DNA from: Microcella sp.
GTDB lineage: Bacteria > Actinomycetota > Actinomycetes > Actinomycetales > Microbacteriaceae
Length of the DNA stretch: 33,822 nt
NCBI RefSeq assembly: GCF_030645145.1
Contig: NZ_JAUSMI010000132.1
Coordinates: 1-33,822 of the forward strand
Direction: 5' to 3'
The notes under the pieces were generated by a model. It saw only the letters and a program-made list of their open reading frames with translations. It was not told where the DNA came from and ran no database searches. The position numbers were made by a program, and so were the translations under genes. Below are positions 16,834 through 24,045 of this stretch, one piece after another. Position 1 is the stretch's first letter. The number at the start of each line of letters is the position of its first letter.

Positions 16834-17609
16834 GCGCGCCGCAACCAGACGGGCGCCTCGACCTCACCGCACCGCTGCGCGGGCGTCGTGCCCTCGTCAC
16901 CGGAGCGGGGGCCGGCATCGGGCTAGCCTGCGCTCGCTCGCTCGCCGAACGAGGGGCGGAGCTCGTGCTGCTCGGGCGATCGTCCGTCGAGCGCGGCGCC
17001 GACGAACTGCGTCGCGCGGGCCATACCGTCGCCACGGTGACCTGCGACCTGTCCGATGTCGACGAGGCATACCGCGTGGGAGCGGAGCTCGAGGAGGGCG
17101 AGCCCATCGACATCCTCGTCAACAACGCCGGGATCATCCACCGCGAGCCGGCCGTCCGCCACGGACGGGAAGACTGGCAGCGCGTTATCGATGTCAACCT
17201 GAATTCCGTGTGGGCGCTGGCGCAGACCGTGGGCTCGGGCATGGTGTCCCGGGGCTACGGCCGCATCGTGACGATCGCGTCGCTGCTCTCCTTTCAGGGC
17301 GGCATCAACGTCGTATCGTACGCGACGAGCAAACACGCGGTCGTTGGCATGACCAAGACCCTTGCGAACGAATGGGCTCGTCACGGCGTAACCGTCAACT
17401 GCGTTGCGCCTGGCTACGTCCGCACCGAGAACACCGCGGCTCTGCGCGCGGACGAGGATCGCGAGCGGGAGATCCGTTCCCGCATCCCGGCCGGGCGGTG
17501 GGCGGAGCCCAGTGATATCGGTGGTGCTGTCGCTTTTCTCAGCGGTCCGGATGCGGCCTATGTCAACGGCCATGTGCTCGTCGTGGACGGAGGCTGGCTG
17601 GCCCGCTAG
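16830..17609 (+). CDS. kduD: 2-dehydro-3-deoxy-D-gluconate 5-dehydrogenase (SDR family)
   Basis: Reduces 2,5-diketo-3-deoxygluconate to KDG with NAD(P)H. The 259-aa classical short-chain dehydrogenase has the dinucleotide motif TGAGAGIG (24-31), the NNAG motif (98-101), and catalytic S151, Y164 and K168 in SYATSK. The SLLSFQGGINVVSYATSKHAV stretch (read in parts) is characteristic of KduD within the large SDR family. The product ends in the usual GHVLVVDGGWLAR. The start overlaps the kduI-like stop. It ends 88 nt before the convergent sdhB stop. Confidence 0.93.
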   Translation: MSAPQPDGRLDLTAPLRGRRALVTGAGAGIGLACARSLAERGAELVLLGRSSVERGADELRRAGHTVATVTCDLSDVDEAYRVGAELEEGEPIDILVNNAGIIHREPAVRHGREDWQRVIDVNLNSVWALAQTVGSGMVSRGYGRIVTIASLLSFQGGINVVSYATSKHAVVGMTKTLANEWARHGVTVNCVAPGYVRTENTAALRADEDREREIRSRIPAGRWAEPSDIGGAVAFLSGPDAAYVNGHVLVVDGGWLAR

Positions 17610-17697
17610 CATGTGTGTCGCGACCACGGCGGGGCTCGAAAGCCGCCCAGCGCAAGCGAGGCGGGGCGGCGACCCGTCGCGAACGGCCGAACGGCCC

Positions 17698-18453
17698 CTA
17701 CGGGCGGCCCCGCAGGATCGCCTGCTTGACCTCGGCGATCGCCTTCGTGACCTCGATGCCGCGGGGGCACGCCTCGGAGCAGTTGAAGGTCGTGCGGCAG
17801 CGCCACACGCCCTCCTTGTCGTTGAGGATGTCGAGCCGCACCTGGGCGGCCTCGTCGCGGCTGTCGAAGATGAAGCGGTGCGCGTTCACGATCGCGGCCG
17901 GGCCGAAGTACTGGCCGTCCGTCCAGAACACGGGGCACGACGAGGTGCACGCGGCGCACAGGATGCACTTCGTGGTGTCGTCGAAGCGTGCGCGCTGCTC
18001 GATCGTCTGCAGGCGCTCCTTCTCGGGCTTCGAGCTCGCGATGAGGAACGGCTGCACCTGGCGGTACGACTCGAAGAAGGGCTCCATGTCGACGATGAGG
18101 TCCTTCTCGAGCGGCAGGCCCTTGATCGCCTCGACGTAGATCGGCTTCGTGATGTCGAGATCCTTGATGAGGGTCTTGCACGCGAGACGGTTGCGGCCGT
18201 TGATGCGCATGGCGTCCGAGCCGCAGATGCCGTGAGCGCACGAGCGGCGGAAGGCGAGCGTGCCGTCCTGGTCCCACTTGATCTTGTGCAGAGCATCCAG
18301 AACACGATCGGTCGAGTACATCTCGACGTCGAAGTCCTGCCAGTACGGCTCGGCGTCCTTCTCAGGGTCGAACCGGCGCACGATGAGGGTGACGGTGAAG
18401 GCCTGGACGGCGCCGACCTCCTGCGCGGGAGCCTCGGGGGCGGTCGTGGCCAT
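17698..18453 (-). CDS. sdhB: Succinate dehydrogenase iron-sulfur subunit
   Basis: Carries electrons from the flavoprotein to quinone in complex II. The 251-aa subunit has the [2Fe-2S] site at C72, C77, D80 and C92 (SCAHGICGSDAM), an Asp fourth ligand as in E. coli SdhB. The [4Fe-4S] and [3Fe-4S] cysteines lie in KCILCAACTSSCP (C163, C166, C169, C173) and in WRCRTTFNCSEACPRGIEV (C219, C225, C229). The ATG at 18453 overlaps the sdhA stop (ATGA) and follows GGAAG. It is the last gene of sdhCDAB. Longer frames through sdhA are shadows. Confidence 0.97.
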   Translation of the reverse strand: MATTAPEAPAQEVGAVQAFTVTLIVRRFDPEKDAEPYWQDFDVEMYSTDRVLDALHKIKWDQDGTLAFRRSCAHGICGSDAMRINGRNRLACKTLIKDLDITKPIYVEAIKGLPLEKDLIVDMEPFFESYRQVQPFLIASSKPEKERLQTIEQRARFDDTTKCILCAACTSSCPVFWTDGQYFGPAAIVNAHRFIFDSRDEAAQVRLDILNDKEGVWRCRTTFNCSEACPRGIEVTKAIAEVKQAILRGRP

Positions 18454-20255
18454 CAGTACTTCCTCTCCATGGGCTGGTAGTGCGTGATCGTGACGGGCTT
18501 CCAATCCATGCGGATGTGGTCCTCCGGGTTCGCCGAGTGCAGGTCGCCCGTGAGGTAGGCCATCGTGTGCTGCATGTAGTCGGCGTCGTTGCGGTCGGGG
18601 TAGTCGTCGCGCATGTGGCCGCCGCGGCTCTCCTTGCGGTTGCGCGCCGAGAACACGACGACCTCGGCGATGTCGAGCAGGAAGCCCAGCTCGATCGCCT
18701 CGAGGAGGTCGGTGTTGAAGCGCTTGCCGCGGTCCTGGATGCCGATGTTCAGGTAGCGGTCGCGCAGCTCCTGGATCGTCTTGGTGACGCTCCCGAGGCT
18801 CTCCTCCGTGCGGAACACCTGGGCGTTCTTGTCCATCTCCTCCTGCAGCGTCTTGCGCAGGGGGGCGAGGCGCTCGGGGCCGTCGGCCACGCGGAGGCGC
18901 TCGACGAGCTCGCGGACCTCCTTCGACGGGTCGTCGGGGAGGGGCGCGAACTCGGCGGAGTTGGCGTACTCGACGGCGTAGCGGCCGGCGCGCTTGCCGA
19001 ACACGTTGATGTCGAGCAGCGAGTTGGTGCCCAGGCGGTTCGAGCCGTGCACCGAGACGCACGCGCACTCGCCGGCCGCGTAGAGGCCCTTGATGACGGT
19101 CTCGTTGTCGGCGAGCACCTCGGCCTTGATGTTGGTGGGGATGCCACCCATCGCGTAGTGCGCGGTCGGCATGACCGGCACGGGCTCGTGGACGGGGTCG
19201 ACGCCGAGGTAGGTGCGCGCGAACTCGGTGATGTCGGGGAGCTTGGTCTCGAGGACCTCCGCGCCGAGGTGCGTGCAGTCGAGCAGCACGTAGTCTTTGT
19301 TGGGGCCGGCGCCGCGACCCTCCGCGACCTCCTGGACCATGCAGCGGGAGATGATGTCGCGCGGCGCGAGGTCCTTGATGGTGGGCGCGTAGCGCTCCAT
19401 GAAGCGCTCGCCGCTCGCATTGCGCAGGATGGCGCCCTCTCCGCGGGCGCCCTCGGTCAGGAGGATGCCCAGACCCGCGAGCCCGGTCGGGTGGAACTGG
19501 AAGAACTCCATGTCCTCGAGCGGGATGCCCTTGCGCCAGATGATCCCGACGCCGTCGCCCGTGAGGGTGTGCGCGTTCGAGGTCGTCTTGTAGATCTTGC
19601 CGAAGCCGCCGGTCGCGAAGACCACGCTCTTGGCGTGGAAGACGTGGAGGTCGCCGGTCGCGAGCTCGTACGCGACGACGCCCGCGGCGCGGCGCTCGCC
19701 GTCGACCTCGCTCAGCAGCAGGTCGAGCACGTAGAACTCGTTGTAGAAGTCGATGCCGAGCTTGACGCAGTTCTGGAACAGCGTCTGCAGGATCATGTGC
19801 CCCGTGCGGTCGGCGGCGTAGCAGGCGCGACGCACGGGCGCCTTGCCGTGGTCGCGCGTGTGGCCGCCGAAGCGGCGCTGGTCGATCTTGCCGTCGGGCG
19901 TGCGGTTGAAGGGCAGACCCATGTTCTCGAGATCGATGATCGCGTCGATGGCCTCCTTCGCGAGGATCTCCGCCGCGTCCTGGTCGACGAGGTAGTCGCC
20001 GCCCTTGACGGTGTCGAAGGTGTGCCACTCCCAGCTGTCCTCCTCGACGTTCGCGAGGGCGGCGGCCATGCCGCCCTGCGCGGCGCCCGTGTGCGAGCGC
20101 GTCGGGTACAGCTTGGAGATGACGGCGGTCTTCGCGTTCGGGCCGGCCTCGATGGCGGCGCGCATGCCGGCGCCGCCCGCGCCGACGATGACGACGTCGA
20201 ACTGGTGGTGGTGGACCGCGGACGCGGTCGGGGTCATGGTGGTCTCAGTGCTCAA
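18453..20255 (-). CDS. sdhA: Succinate dehydrogenase flavoprotein subunit
   Basis: Oxidises succinate to fumarate using covalently bound FAD. The 600-aa protein has the FAD-binding [16 protein letters not shown] (19-34), the flavinylation site SHTGAAQGG with H55, and the substrate loop HPTGL. It also has the capping and catalytic region around [19 protein letters not shown] and the C-terminal [16 protein letters not shown]-like stretch, here [16 protein letters not shown]. The start is most likely TTG at 20255, since GGAG lies 8 nt upstream; ATG at 20237 is in frame but has no good ribosome-binding site. It sits 48 nt after sdhD. Confidence 0.97.
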   Translation of the reverse strand: MSTETTMTPTASAVHHHQFDVVIVGAGGAGMRAAIEAGPNAKTAVISKLYPTRSHTGAAQGGMAAALANVEEDSWEWHTFDTVKGGDYLVDQDAAEILAKEAIDAIIDLENMGLPFNRTPDGKIDQRRFGGHTRDHGKAPVRRACYAADRTGHMILQTLFQNCVKLGIDFYNEFYVLDLLLSEVDGERRAAGVVAYELATGDLHVFHAKSVVFATGGFGKIYKTTSNAHTLTGDGVGIIWRKGIPLEDMEFFQFHPTGLAGLGILLTEGARGEGAILRNASGERFMERYAPTIKDLAPRDIISRCMVQEVAEGRGAGPNKDYVLLDCTHLGAEVLETKLPDITEFARTYLGVDPVHEPVPVMPTAHYAMGGIPTNIKAEVLADNETVIKGLYAAGECACVSVHGSNRLGTNSLLDINVFGKRAGRYAVEYANSAEFAPLPDDPSKEVRELVERLRVADGPERLAPLRKTLQEEMDKNAQVFRTEESLGSVTKTIQELRDRYLNIGIQDRGKRFNTDLLEAIELGFLLDIAEVVVFSARNRKESRGGHMRDDYPDRNDADYMQHTMAYLTGDLHSANPEDHIRMDWKPVTITHYQPMERKY

Positions 20256-20303
20256 GGGAATGTCTCCGCGATGTCAGGGGTCGAGCGCTCAGGTGTCGAG
20301 CAA

Positions 20304-20747
20304 TCAGAGCGTCGAGCAGAAGGAGGCGACGAACTCGGGGTCCGCGCCTGCCGGGCACGGATCGAAGGTGTAGATGACGAGCGTGCCGAGGATCAGGAGC
20401 ACGGCCGTCGACGCCGCGAGCGCGAAGTGGAGCGCCGAGCGCACCTTGGGCTTCGTCACGTAGTCGTTCACGAGGGTCCGCATGCCGTTCGCGCCGTGGA
20501 TGAGCGCGAGCCAGAGCAGCAGCGTGTCCCAGACGATCCAGAACGGGTCGGTGAGCTTGCCCGCGACGAAGGCGAAGTCGATCTGCTTCACGCCCTCGCC
20601 GGCGACGAGGTTGACGAAGAGGTGGCCGAAGATGAGCACGACGAGGACGACCCCCGAGGCGCGCATGTACATCCAGCCCCACTTCTCGAGGTTCATGCCC
20701 CGGCGGGTCCGTGCGGTCGAGGTGCGGGGTGCGTCGATGGTCGTCAT
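20304..20747 (-). CDS. sdhD: Succinate dehydrogenase membrane anchor subunit
   Basis: A 147-aa membrane anchor with three hydrophobic helices (SGVVLVVLIFGHLFVNLVAG, DTLLLWLALIHGANGMRTLV, and ALAASTAVLLILGTLVIYTF; each read as a helix). The IHGANGMRTLVNDY segment holds the probable haem-ligand His and the conserved SdhD signature. It anchors SdhAB to the membrane and forms the quinone site with SdhC. The ATG at 20747 is separated by 2 nt from the sdhC stop, and the N-terminal tail is basic (TSTARTRRGMNLEKWGW). Confidence 0.93.
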   Translation of the reverse strand: MTTIDAPRTSTARTRRGMNLEKWGWMYMRASGVVLVVLIFGHLFVNLVAGEGVKQIDFAFVAGKLTDPFWIVWDTLLLWLALIHGANGMRTLVNDYVTKPKVRSALHFALAASTAVLLILGTLVIYTFDPCPAGADPEFVASFCSTL

Positions 20748-20749
20748 GA

Positions 20750-21193
20750 TCAGCCTCCGAACACGGCGATGAGGTGGCGGGGGGTGAAGGCGAGCATCAG
20801 CACGGCCCACACGCTCAGCACGGTCCAGAACAGCGCGCGCTGGTGGCGGGTGCCGACCGACCAGAAGTCGACCAGGATGATCCGCAGCCCGTTGAGGGCG
20901 TGGAACAGGATCGCCGCGACGAGGGCGAGCTCGCCGAGCCCCATGATCGGCGTCTTGTAGGCGCCGATGACGGCGTCGTACGCCTCGGGGCTCACGCGGA
21001 TGAGCGCCGTGTCGAGGATGTGGACGAGCAGGAAGAAGTAGATCGCCACACCGGTGATGCGGTGCAGGACCCAGGACCACATGCCCTCGCCGCCGCGGTA
21101 GAGCGTTCCGGCGATGACGGGCGGTCGGGGGGCGGGCACGGTCAGGGGCGCCGACGAGCTGCTCGCTCCGGCTCCCGCTACCTTCGCTGGCAC
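20750..21193 (-). CDS. sdhC: Succinate dehydrogenase cytochrome b556 subunit
   Basis: A 147-aa haem-b membrane subunit with three helices. WSWVLHRITGVAIYFFLLVHILDTAL (read in parts) contains the family HRITG motif, and HALNGLRIILVDF is the second conserved segment. The GTG at 21193 follows a strong GAGGAGGG site by about 6 nt. It opens the sdhCDAB operon. The upstream region holds an inverted repeat (21225-21238) and a possible TAGGAT -10 on this strand at 21291-21296, implying a leader of about 90 nt. Confidence 0.93.
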   Translation of the reverse strand: MPAKVAGAGASSSSAPLTVPAPRPPVIAGTLYRGGEGMWSWVLHRITGVAIYFFLLVHILDTALIRVSPEAYDAVIGAYKTPIMGLGELALVAAILFHALNGLRIILVDFWSVGTRHQRALFWTVLSVWAVLMLAFTPRHLIAVFGG

Positions 21194-21224
21194 GAGAAAC
21201 CCTCCTCAGGGCAAGGACGACGGG

Positions 21225-21238
21225 CGCAGTGAACTGCG
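21225..21238. repeat. Inverted repeat in the sdh leader
   Basis: CGCAGT (21225-21230) and ACTGCG (21233-21238) are perfect 6-bp arms around GA. An overlapping outer pair, AAGGACG (21213-21219) with CGTCCTT (21237-21243), shares two bases with it, so the leader could form two mutually exclusive hairpins. It may be an operator or an mRNA structure in front of sdhC. Confidence 0.45.
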
Positions 21239-21330
21239 TCCTTGAACTCCGATGAATACCGGTCTCGACTGGTGGCCGCCGATGCTCTCCATCCTACGTC
21301 GAGATTTCTGAGTGCTTCCGCCCCGCGCGC

Positions 21331-21336
21331 TAGGGT
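21331..21336 (+). promoter_or_regulatory. Leaderless -10 hexamer (TAGGGT) for the manC-like gene
   Basis: TAGGGT ends 7 nt before the ATG at 21344, matching leaderless geometry and deciding this start over the in-frame GTG at 21335 and longer options. Confidence 0.5.
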
Positions 21337-21343
21337 GACCGGC

Positions 21344-22465
21344 ATGCGCCAACTCGAGGGAGCACTGCCCGACTTCCACGCGATCATCCCGGCGGGCGGG
21401 GTCGGCTCGAGGCTCTGGCCGCTCTCCCGCGCGGAGGCGCCGAAGTTCCTCCACGACCTCACGGGCACCGGCCGCACGCTCCTCCGCGAGACGTGGGAGC
21501 GCATCCTCCCCCTCACCGGCGGCGACCGCATCATGGTCGTCACGGGCCGCGCCCACCGCGCCGCGGTCGAGAAGCAGCTGCCCGAAATCATGCCCGCGAA
21601 CATGGTGCTCGAGTCGGAGCCGAAGGAGTCGTCGGCGGCGATCGGGCTCGCCGCCGCGATCCTGCATCGGCGGAACCCCGACGTCATCGTCGGCTCGTTC
21701 GCCGCCGACCATGTCATCACCGACGCCGAGCGGTTCCGCCGCACGGTCGCCGAGGCCGTCGCGGTCGCCCGCACCGGGCTCATCACGACGATCGGGATCA
21801 CCCCGCTCGAGCCGTCGATCGGCTTCGGCTACATCCACTGCGGCGCCCCGCTCGAGATCGAGGGCGCCCCGCGTGCCGAGCTCGTCGACCGCTTCGTCGA
21901 GAAGCCCGACCTCGAGACGGCGACGCAGTACGTCCGCTCGGGCGACTACCTCTGGAACGCGGGCATGTTCATCTCGCGCGCCGACCGACTCCTCGACGAG
22001 CTCGCCCGCACGCAGCCCGAGCTGCACGAGGGCCTCGTCGAGATCGCGGCGGCGTGGGACACGGACCAGCGCGACGACGTAGTCGACGCGATCTGGCCCC
22101 TGCTGTCGAAGATCGCGATCGACTACTCGGTGGCCGAGCCCGCCGCGGAGGCCGGGCGCCTGGCCGTCGTGCGAGGCGACTTCCCGTGGGACGACGTCGG
22201 TGACTTCTCCTCCCTCGCGAAGCTCCTCTCGGGCGGCCGCCCCGGCGACCTCGCGATCCTCGGCGAGGGCGCGCGCGTCCTCGCCGACTCCTCGAGCGGT
22301 GTCGTCGTGAGCCAGAGCCCGCGACTCATCTCCCTCATCGGCGTCACCGACATCGTCGTCGTCGATACCCCGGACGCCCTGCTGGTCACGACGCGCGAGC
22401 ATGCGCAGCGCGTCAAGGCAGTCGTCGACGCGATCAAGTCGGCCGGGCGCAACGACCTCCTCTAG
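21344..22465 (+). CDS. manC: Mannose-1-phosphate guanylyltransferase
   Basis: Makes GDP-mannose from mannose-1-phosphate and GTP for cell-envelope glycans. The 373-aa protein contains the nucleotidyltransferase signature AGGVGSRLWPLSR near residues 16-28 followed by PKFLHDLTG, the FAADHVI strand, FGYIHCG, and the sugar-binding VEKPDLETA. WNAGMFI and DFPWDDVGDF are also typical. It lacks the C-terminal cupin isomerase domain of bifunctional ManC, as is usual in actinobacteria. The gene is monocistronic, divergent from sdhCDAB. The symbol is used for the activity; some genomes call it manB or rfbA. Confidence 0.9.
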   Translation: MRQLEGALPDFHAIIPAGGVGSRLWPLSRAEAPKFLHDLTGTGRTLLRETWERILPLTGGDRIMVVTGRAHRAAVEKQLPEIMPANMVLESEPKESSAAIGLAAAILHRRNPDVIVGSFAADHVITDAERFRRTVAEAVAVARTGLITTIGITPLEPSIGFGYIHCGAPLEIEGAPRAELVDRFVEKPDLETATQYVRSGDYLWNAGMFISRADRLLDELARTQPELHEGLVEIAAAWDTDQRDDVVDAIWPLLSKIAIDYSVAEPAAEAGRLAVVRGDFPWDDVGDFSSLAKLLSGGRPGDLAILGEGARVLADSSSGVVVSQSPRLISLIGVTDIVVVDTPDALLVTTREHAQRVKAVVDAIKSAGRNDLL

Positions 22466-22618
22466 TGCCGATGAGGGGCGGGGCGGATGCGCCTCGCGCC
22501 GCGCATCCTGTGCTCATTCGCGCACACGGCCGCGCATCCACCGGCCGGAAGCCCGGATTTCCGCGGGATTTCGCCCTCGTCGCAGTTCCGTAACGCTTGC
22601 GTCACCGGGGCCGAAAGG

Positions 22619-22633
22619 CACTGCTGAGCAGTG
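22619..22633. promoter_or_regulatory. 15-bp perfect palindrome, candidate operator upstream of the BmpA-type gene
   Basis: CACTGCTGAGCAGTG has 7-bp arms around one central base. It overlaps the place of a -35 element for a possible -10 TAACGT at 22645-22650. Its other strand begins CACTGCTCAG, a sequence that recurs at 23907-23916 before the ATPase gene. Confidence 0.55.
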
Positions 22634-22664
22634 ATCACGGGCGCTAACGTAAAGCGCAACCACC

Positions 22665-22680
22665 CCAGCGCCCCCGCTGG
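22665..22680 (+). other. Hairpin in the 5' leader of the BmpA-type gene
   Basis: CCAGCG and CGCTGG form a perfect 6-bp stem with a CCCC loop, ending 12 nt before the GGAGG ribosome-binding site. It may stabilise the leader mRNA. No U-tract follows, so it is not a terminator. Confidence 0.4.
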
Positions 22681-22702
22681 GCCCTGCTTTCTGGAGGACA
22701 CA

Positions 22703-23794
22703 GTGACGTTCACTTCCCGCAAGACCGCCTTCAGCGGTCTCGCCCTCATCGGCGCGAGCGCGCTCCTGCTCGCCGGCTGCGCCGCAGCGCCCGAGGAGGA
22801 GACCCCGGGCGCCACGCCCACCGACGAGGCGCCCGACTTCTACCCCTGCATGGTCTCGGACGCGGGCGGCTTCGACGACAAGTCGTTCAACCAGGCCGGC
22901 TTCACCGGCCTCGAGGACGCCGCCAACGACCTCGGCGTCGAGTTCAACGCGGTCGAGTCGGCCGACGAGAACGCCTACGGCCCCAACGTATCGAGCCTCG
23001 TGGACGAGGGCTGCGACCTGATCGTCACGGTCGGCTTCCTCCTCGCCGAGGCCACGACCGAGGCGTCGACCGCCAACCCCGACATCAACTTCGCCATCAT
23101 CGACGAGTTCGTCGAGGGCGAGAACGTCAAGCCGATCCAGTTCAACACCGTCGAGGCGGCGTTCCTCGCCGGCTACGCGGCGGCGAGCTACTCGCAGACC
23201 GGCTTCGTCGGCACCTTCGGCGGCATCCAGATCCCGCCGGTCACGATCTTCATGGACGGCTTCGTCCAGGGCGTCGAGTACCACAACGAGGTCAAGGGCA
23301 CGAGCGTCCAGGCCCTCGGCTGGGACTTCGACGCGCAGACCGGCGCGTTCACCGGTGGCTTCGCCCCCGGCACCGAGGCGCTCACGACGGCGCAGGGCCT
23401 CATCGACCAGAACGTCGACGTGCTCCTGCCCGTCGGCGGCCCGATCTACCAGAGCGCCGCGGAGGCCATCCGCGACTCCGGCCGTGAGATCGCCCTGATC
23501 GGCGTCGACTCCGACGTCTACGAGACCGACCCCTCGGTGGCCGACCTGCTCCTCACGTCGGTGCTGAAGAACATCTCGGTCGGCGTCTACGACGTCACGA
23601 CCGGCGCTGCCGAGGGCAACTTCGACAACACCCCGTTCGTCGGCACGCTCGAGAACGGCGGCCTCGGCCTCGCTCCGTTCCACGACTTCGAGTCGAAGGT
23701 CAGCCCCGACCTCGCCGCGGAGCTCGAGGAGGTCACGGCCGGCATCATCGACGGCTCGATCGAGGTCACCTCGCCGGCGTCGCCCGGCCAGTAG
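22703..23794 (+). CDS. BMP-family nucleoside-binding ABC transporter lipoprotein
   Basis: A 363-aa substrate-binding lipoprotein of the BmpA/PnrA/Med family, which binds purine or pyrimidine nucleosides outside the membrane. The signal peptide ends with the lipobox LLAGC, acylated Cys at residue 26. The DAGGFDDKSFNQAGFTGL segment is diagnostic of the family; VGGPIYQSAAEAI and GVDSDVY are further ligand-site stretches. The start is GTG at 22703, 5 nt after GGAGG. An earlier in-frame start would place the signal peptide internally. It is followed by a strong hairpin and then the ATPase gene, so binding protein and transporter can be made in unequal amounts. Confidence 0.93.
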   Translation: MTFTSRKTAFSGLALIGASALLLAGCAAAPEEETPGATPTDEAPDFYPCMVSDAGGFDDKSFNQAGFTGLEDAANDLGVEFNAVESADENAYGPNVSSLVDEGCDLIVTVGFLLAEATTEASTANPDINFAIIDEFVEGENVKPIQFNTVEAAFLAGYAAASYSQTGFVGTFGGIQIPPVTIFMDGFVQGVEYHNEVKGTSVQALGWDFDAQTGAFTGGFAPGTEALTTAQGLIDQNVDVLLPVGGPIYQSAAEAIRDSGREIALIGVDSDVYETDPSVADLLLTSVLKNISVGVYDVTTGAAEGNFDNTPFVGTLENGGLGLAPFHDFESKVSPDLAAELEEVTAGIIDGSIEVTSPASPGQ

Positions 23795-23810
23795 TCCGAA
23801 CCGGAATCAC

Positions 23811-23843
23811 CCGGGGGAGGTCAGCGCTGCTGGCCTCCCCCGG
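23811..23843 (+). terminator. Strong hairpin after the BmpA-type gene (partial terminator)
   Basis: Arms 23811-23825 and 23829-23843 pair over 15 positions with one G-T wobble and a 3-nt loop; the 5' arm begins CCGGGGGAGG. A weak T-containing tract (TCCCGTTTCC) follows. Lying between the lipoprotein gene and the ATPase gene, it probably attenuates read-through and protects the upstream mRNA. Confidence 0.7.
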
Positions 23844-23888
23844 TCCCGTTTCCGGGGCGACGAGAGTCGCACCTGCGTCACCTCCGAT

Positions 23889-23918
23889 CTGCTCAGATGC
23901 GCAGATCACTGCTCAGAT
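23889..23918 (+). promoter_or_regulatory. Direct repeats CTGCTCAGAT before the ABC ATPase gene
   Basis: CTGCTCAGAT occurs at 23889-23898 and 23909-23918, 20 bp apart (about two helical turns). The second copy is preceded by CA, giving CACTGCTCAG as in the palindrome at 22619-22633. A possible -10 TACAGT follows at 23938-23943. It is likely a second regulated promoter for the transporter genes. Confidence 0.5.
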
Positions 23919-24045
23919 ACCGGCTGCGGTGCTCCCGTACAGTGGAGCATCGGGCTCGCCGCGGTCGCCCTGAACGCGGCATCCTCCCGACCCCAGCTCA
24001 CGGACAGCGCCGACTCCACCCCGACGGCGCGGGAAGGCACGGAGC

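Noticed and set aside
17628-17647. Hairpin-like GGC...GGCT-CGAA-AGCC...GCC between kduD and sdhB as a terminator
   Set aside because: It needs a 2-nt bulge and has no T-tract; too weak to call, though a terminator for the convergent genes is expected near here.
17698-20028. A very long minus-strand frame running through sdhA into sdhB
   Set aside because: Only its C-terminal part is a real protein (SdhB). The rest is an Arg/His-rich shadow of sdhA in another frame.
18480-20960. An 800-codon plus-strand frame antisense to sdhA/sdhD
   Set aside because: Low-complexity Asp/Val/Arg-rich translation opposite strongly conserved genes, which is expected in high-GC DNA.
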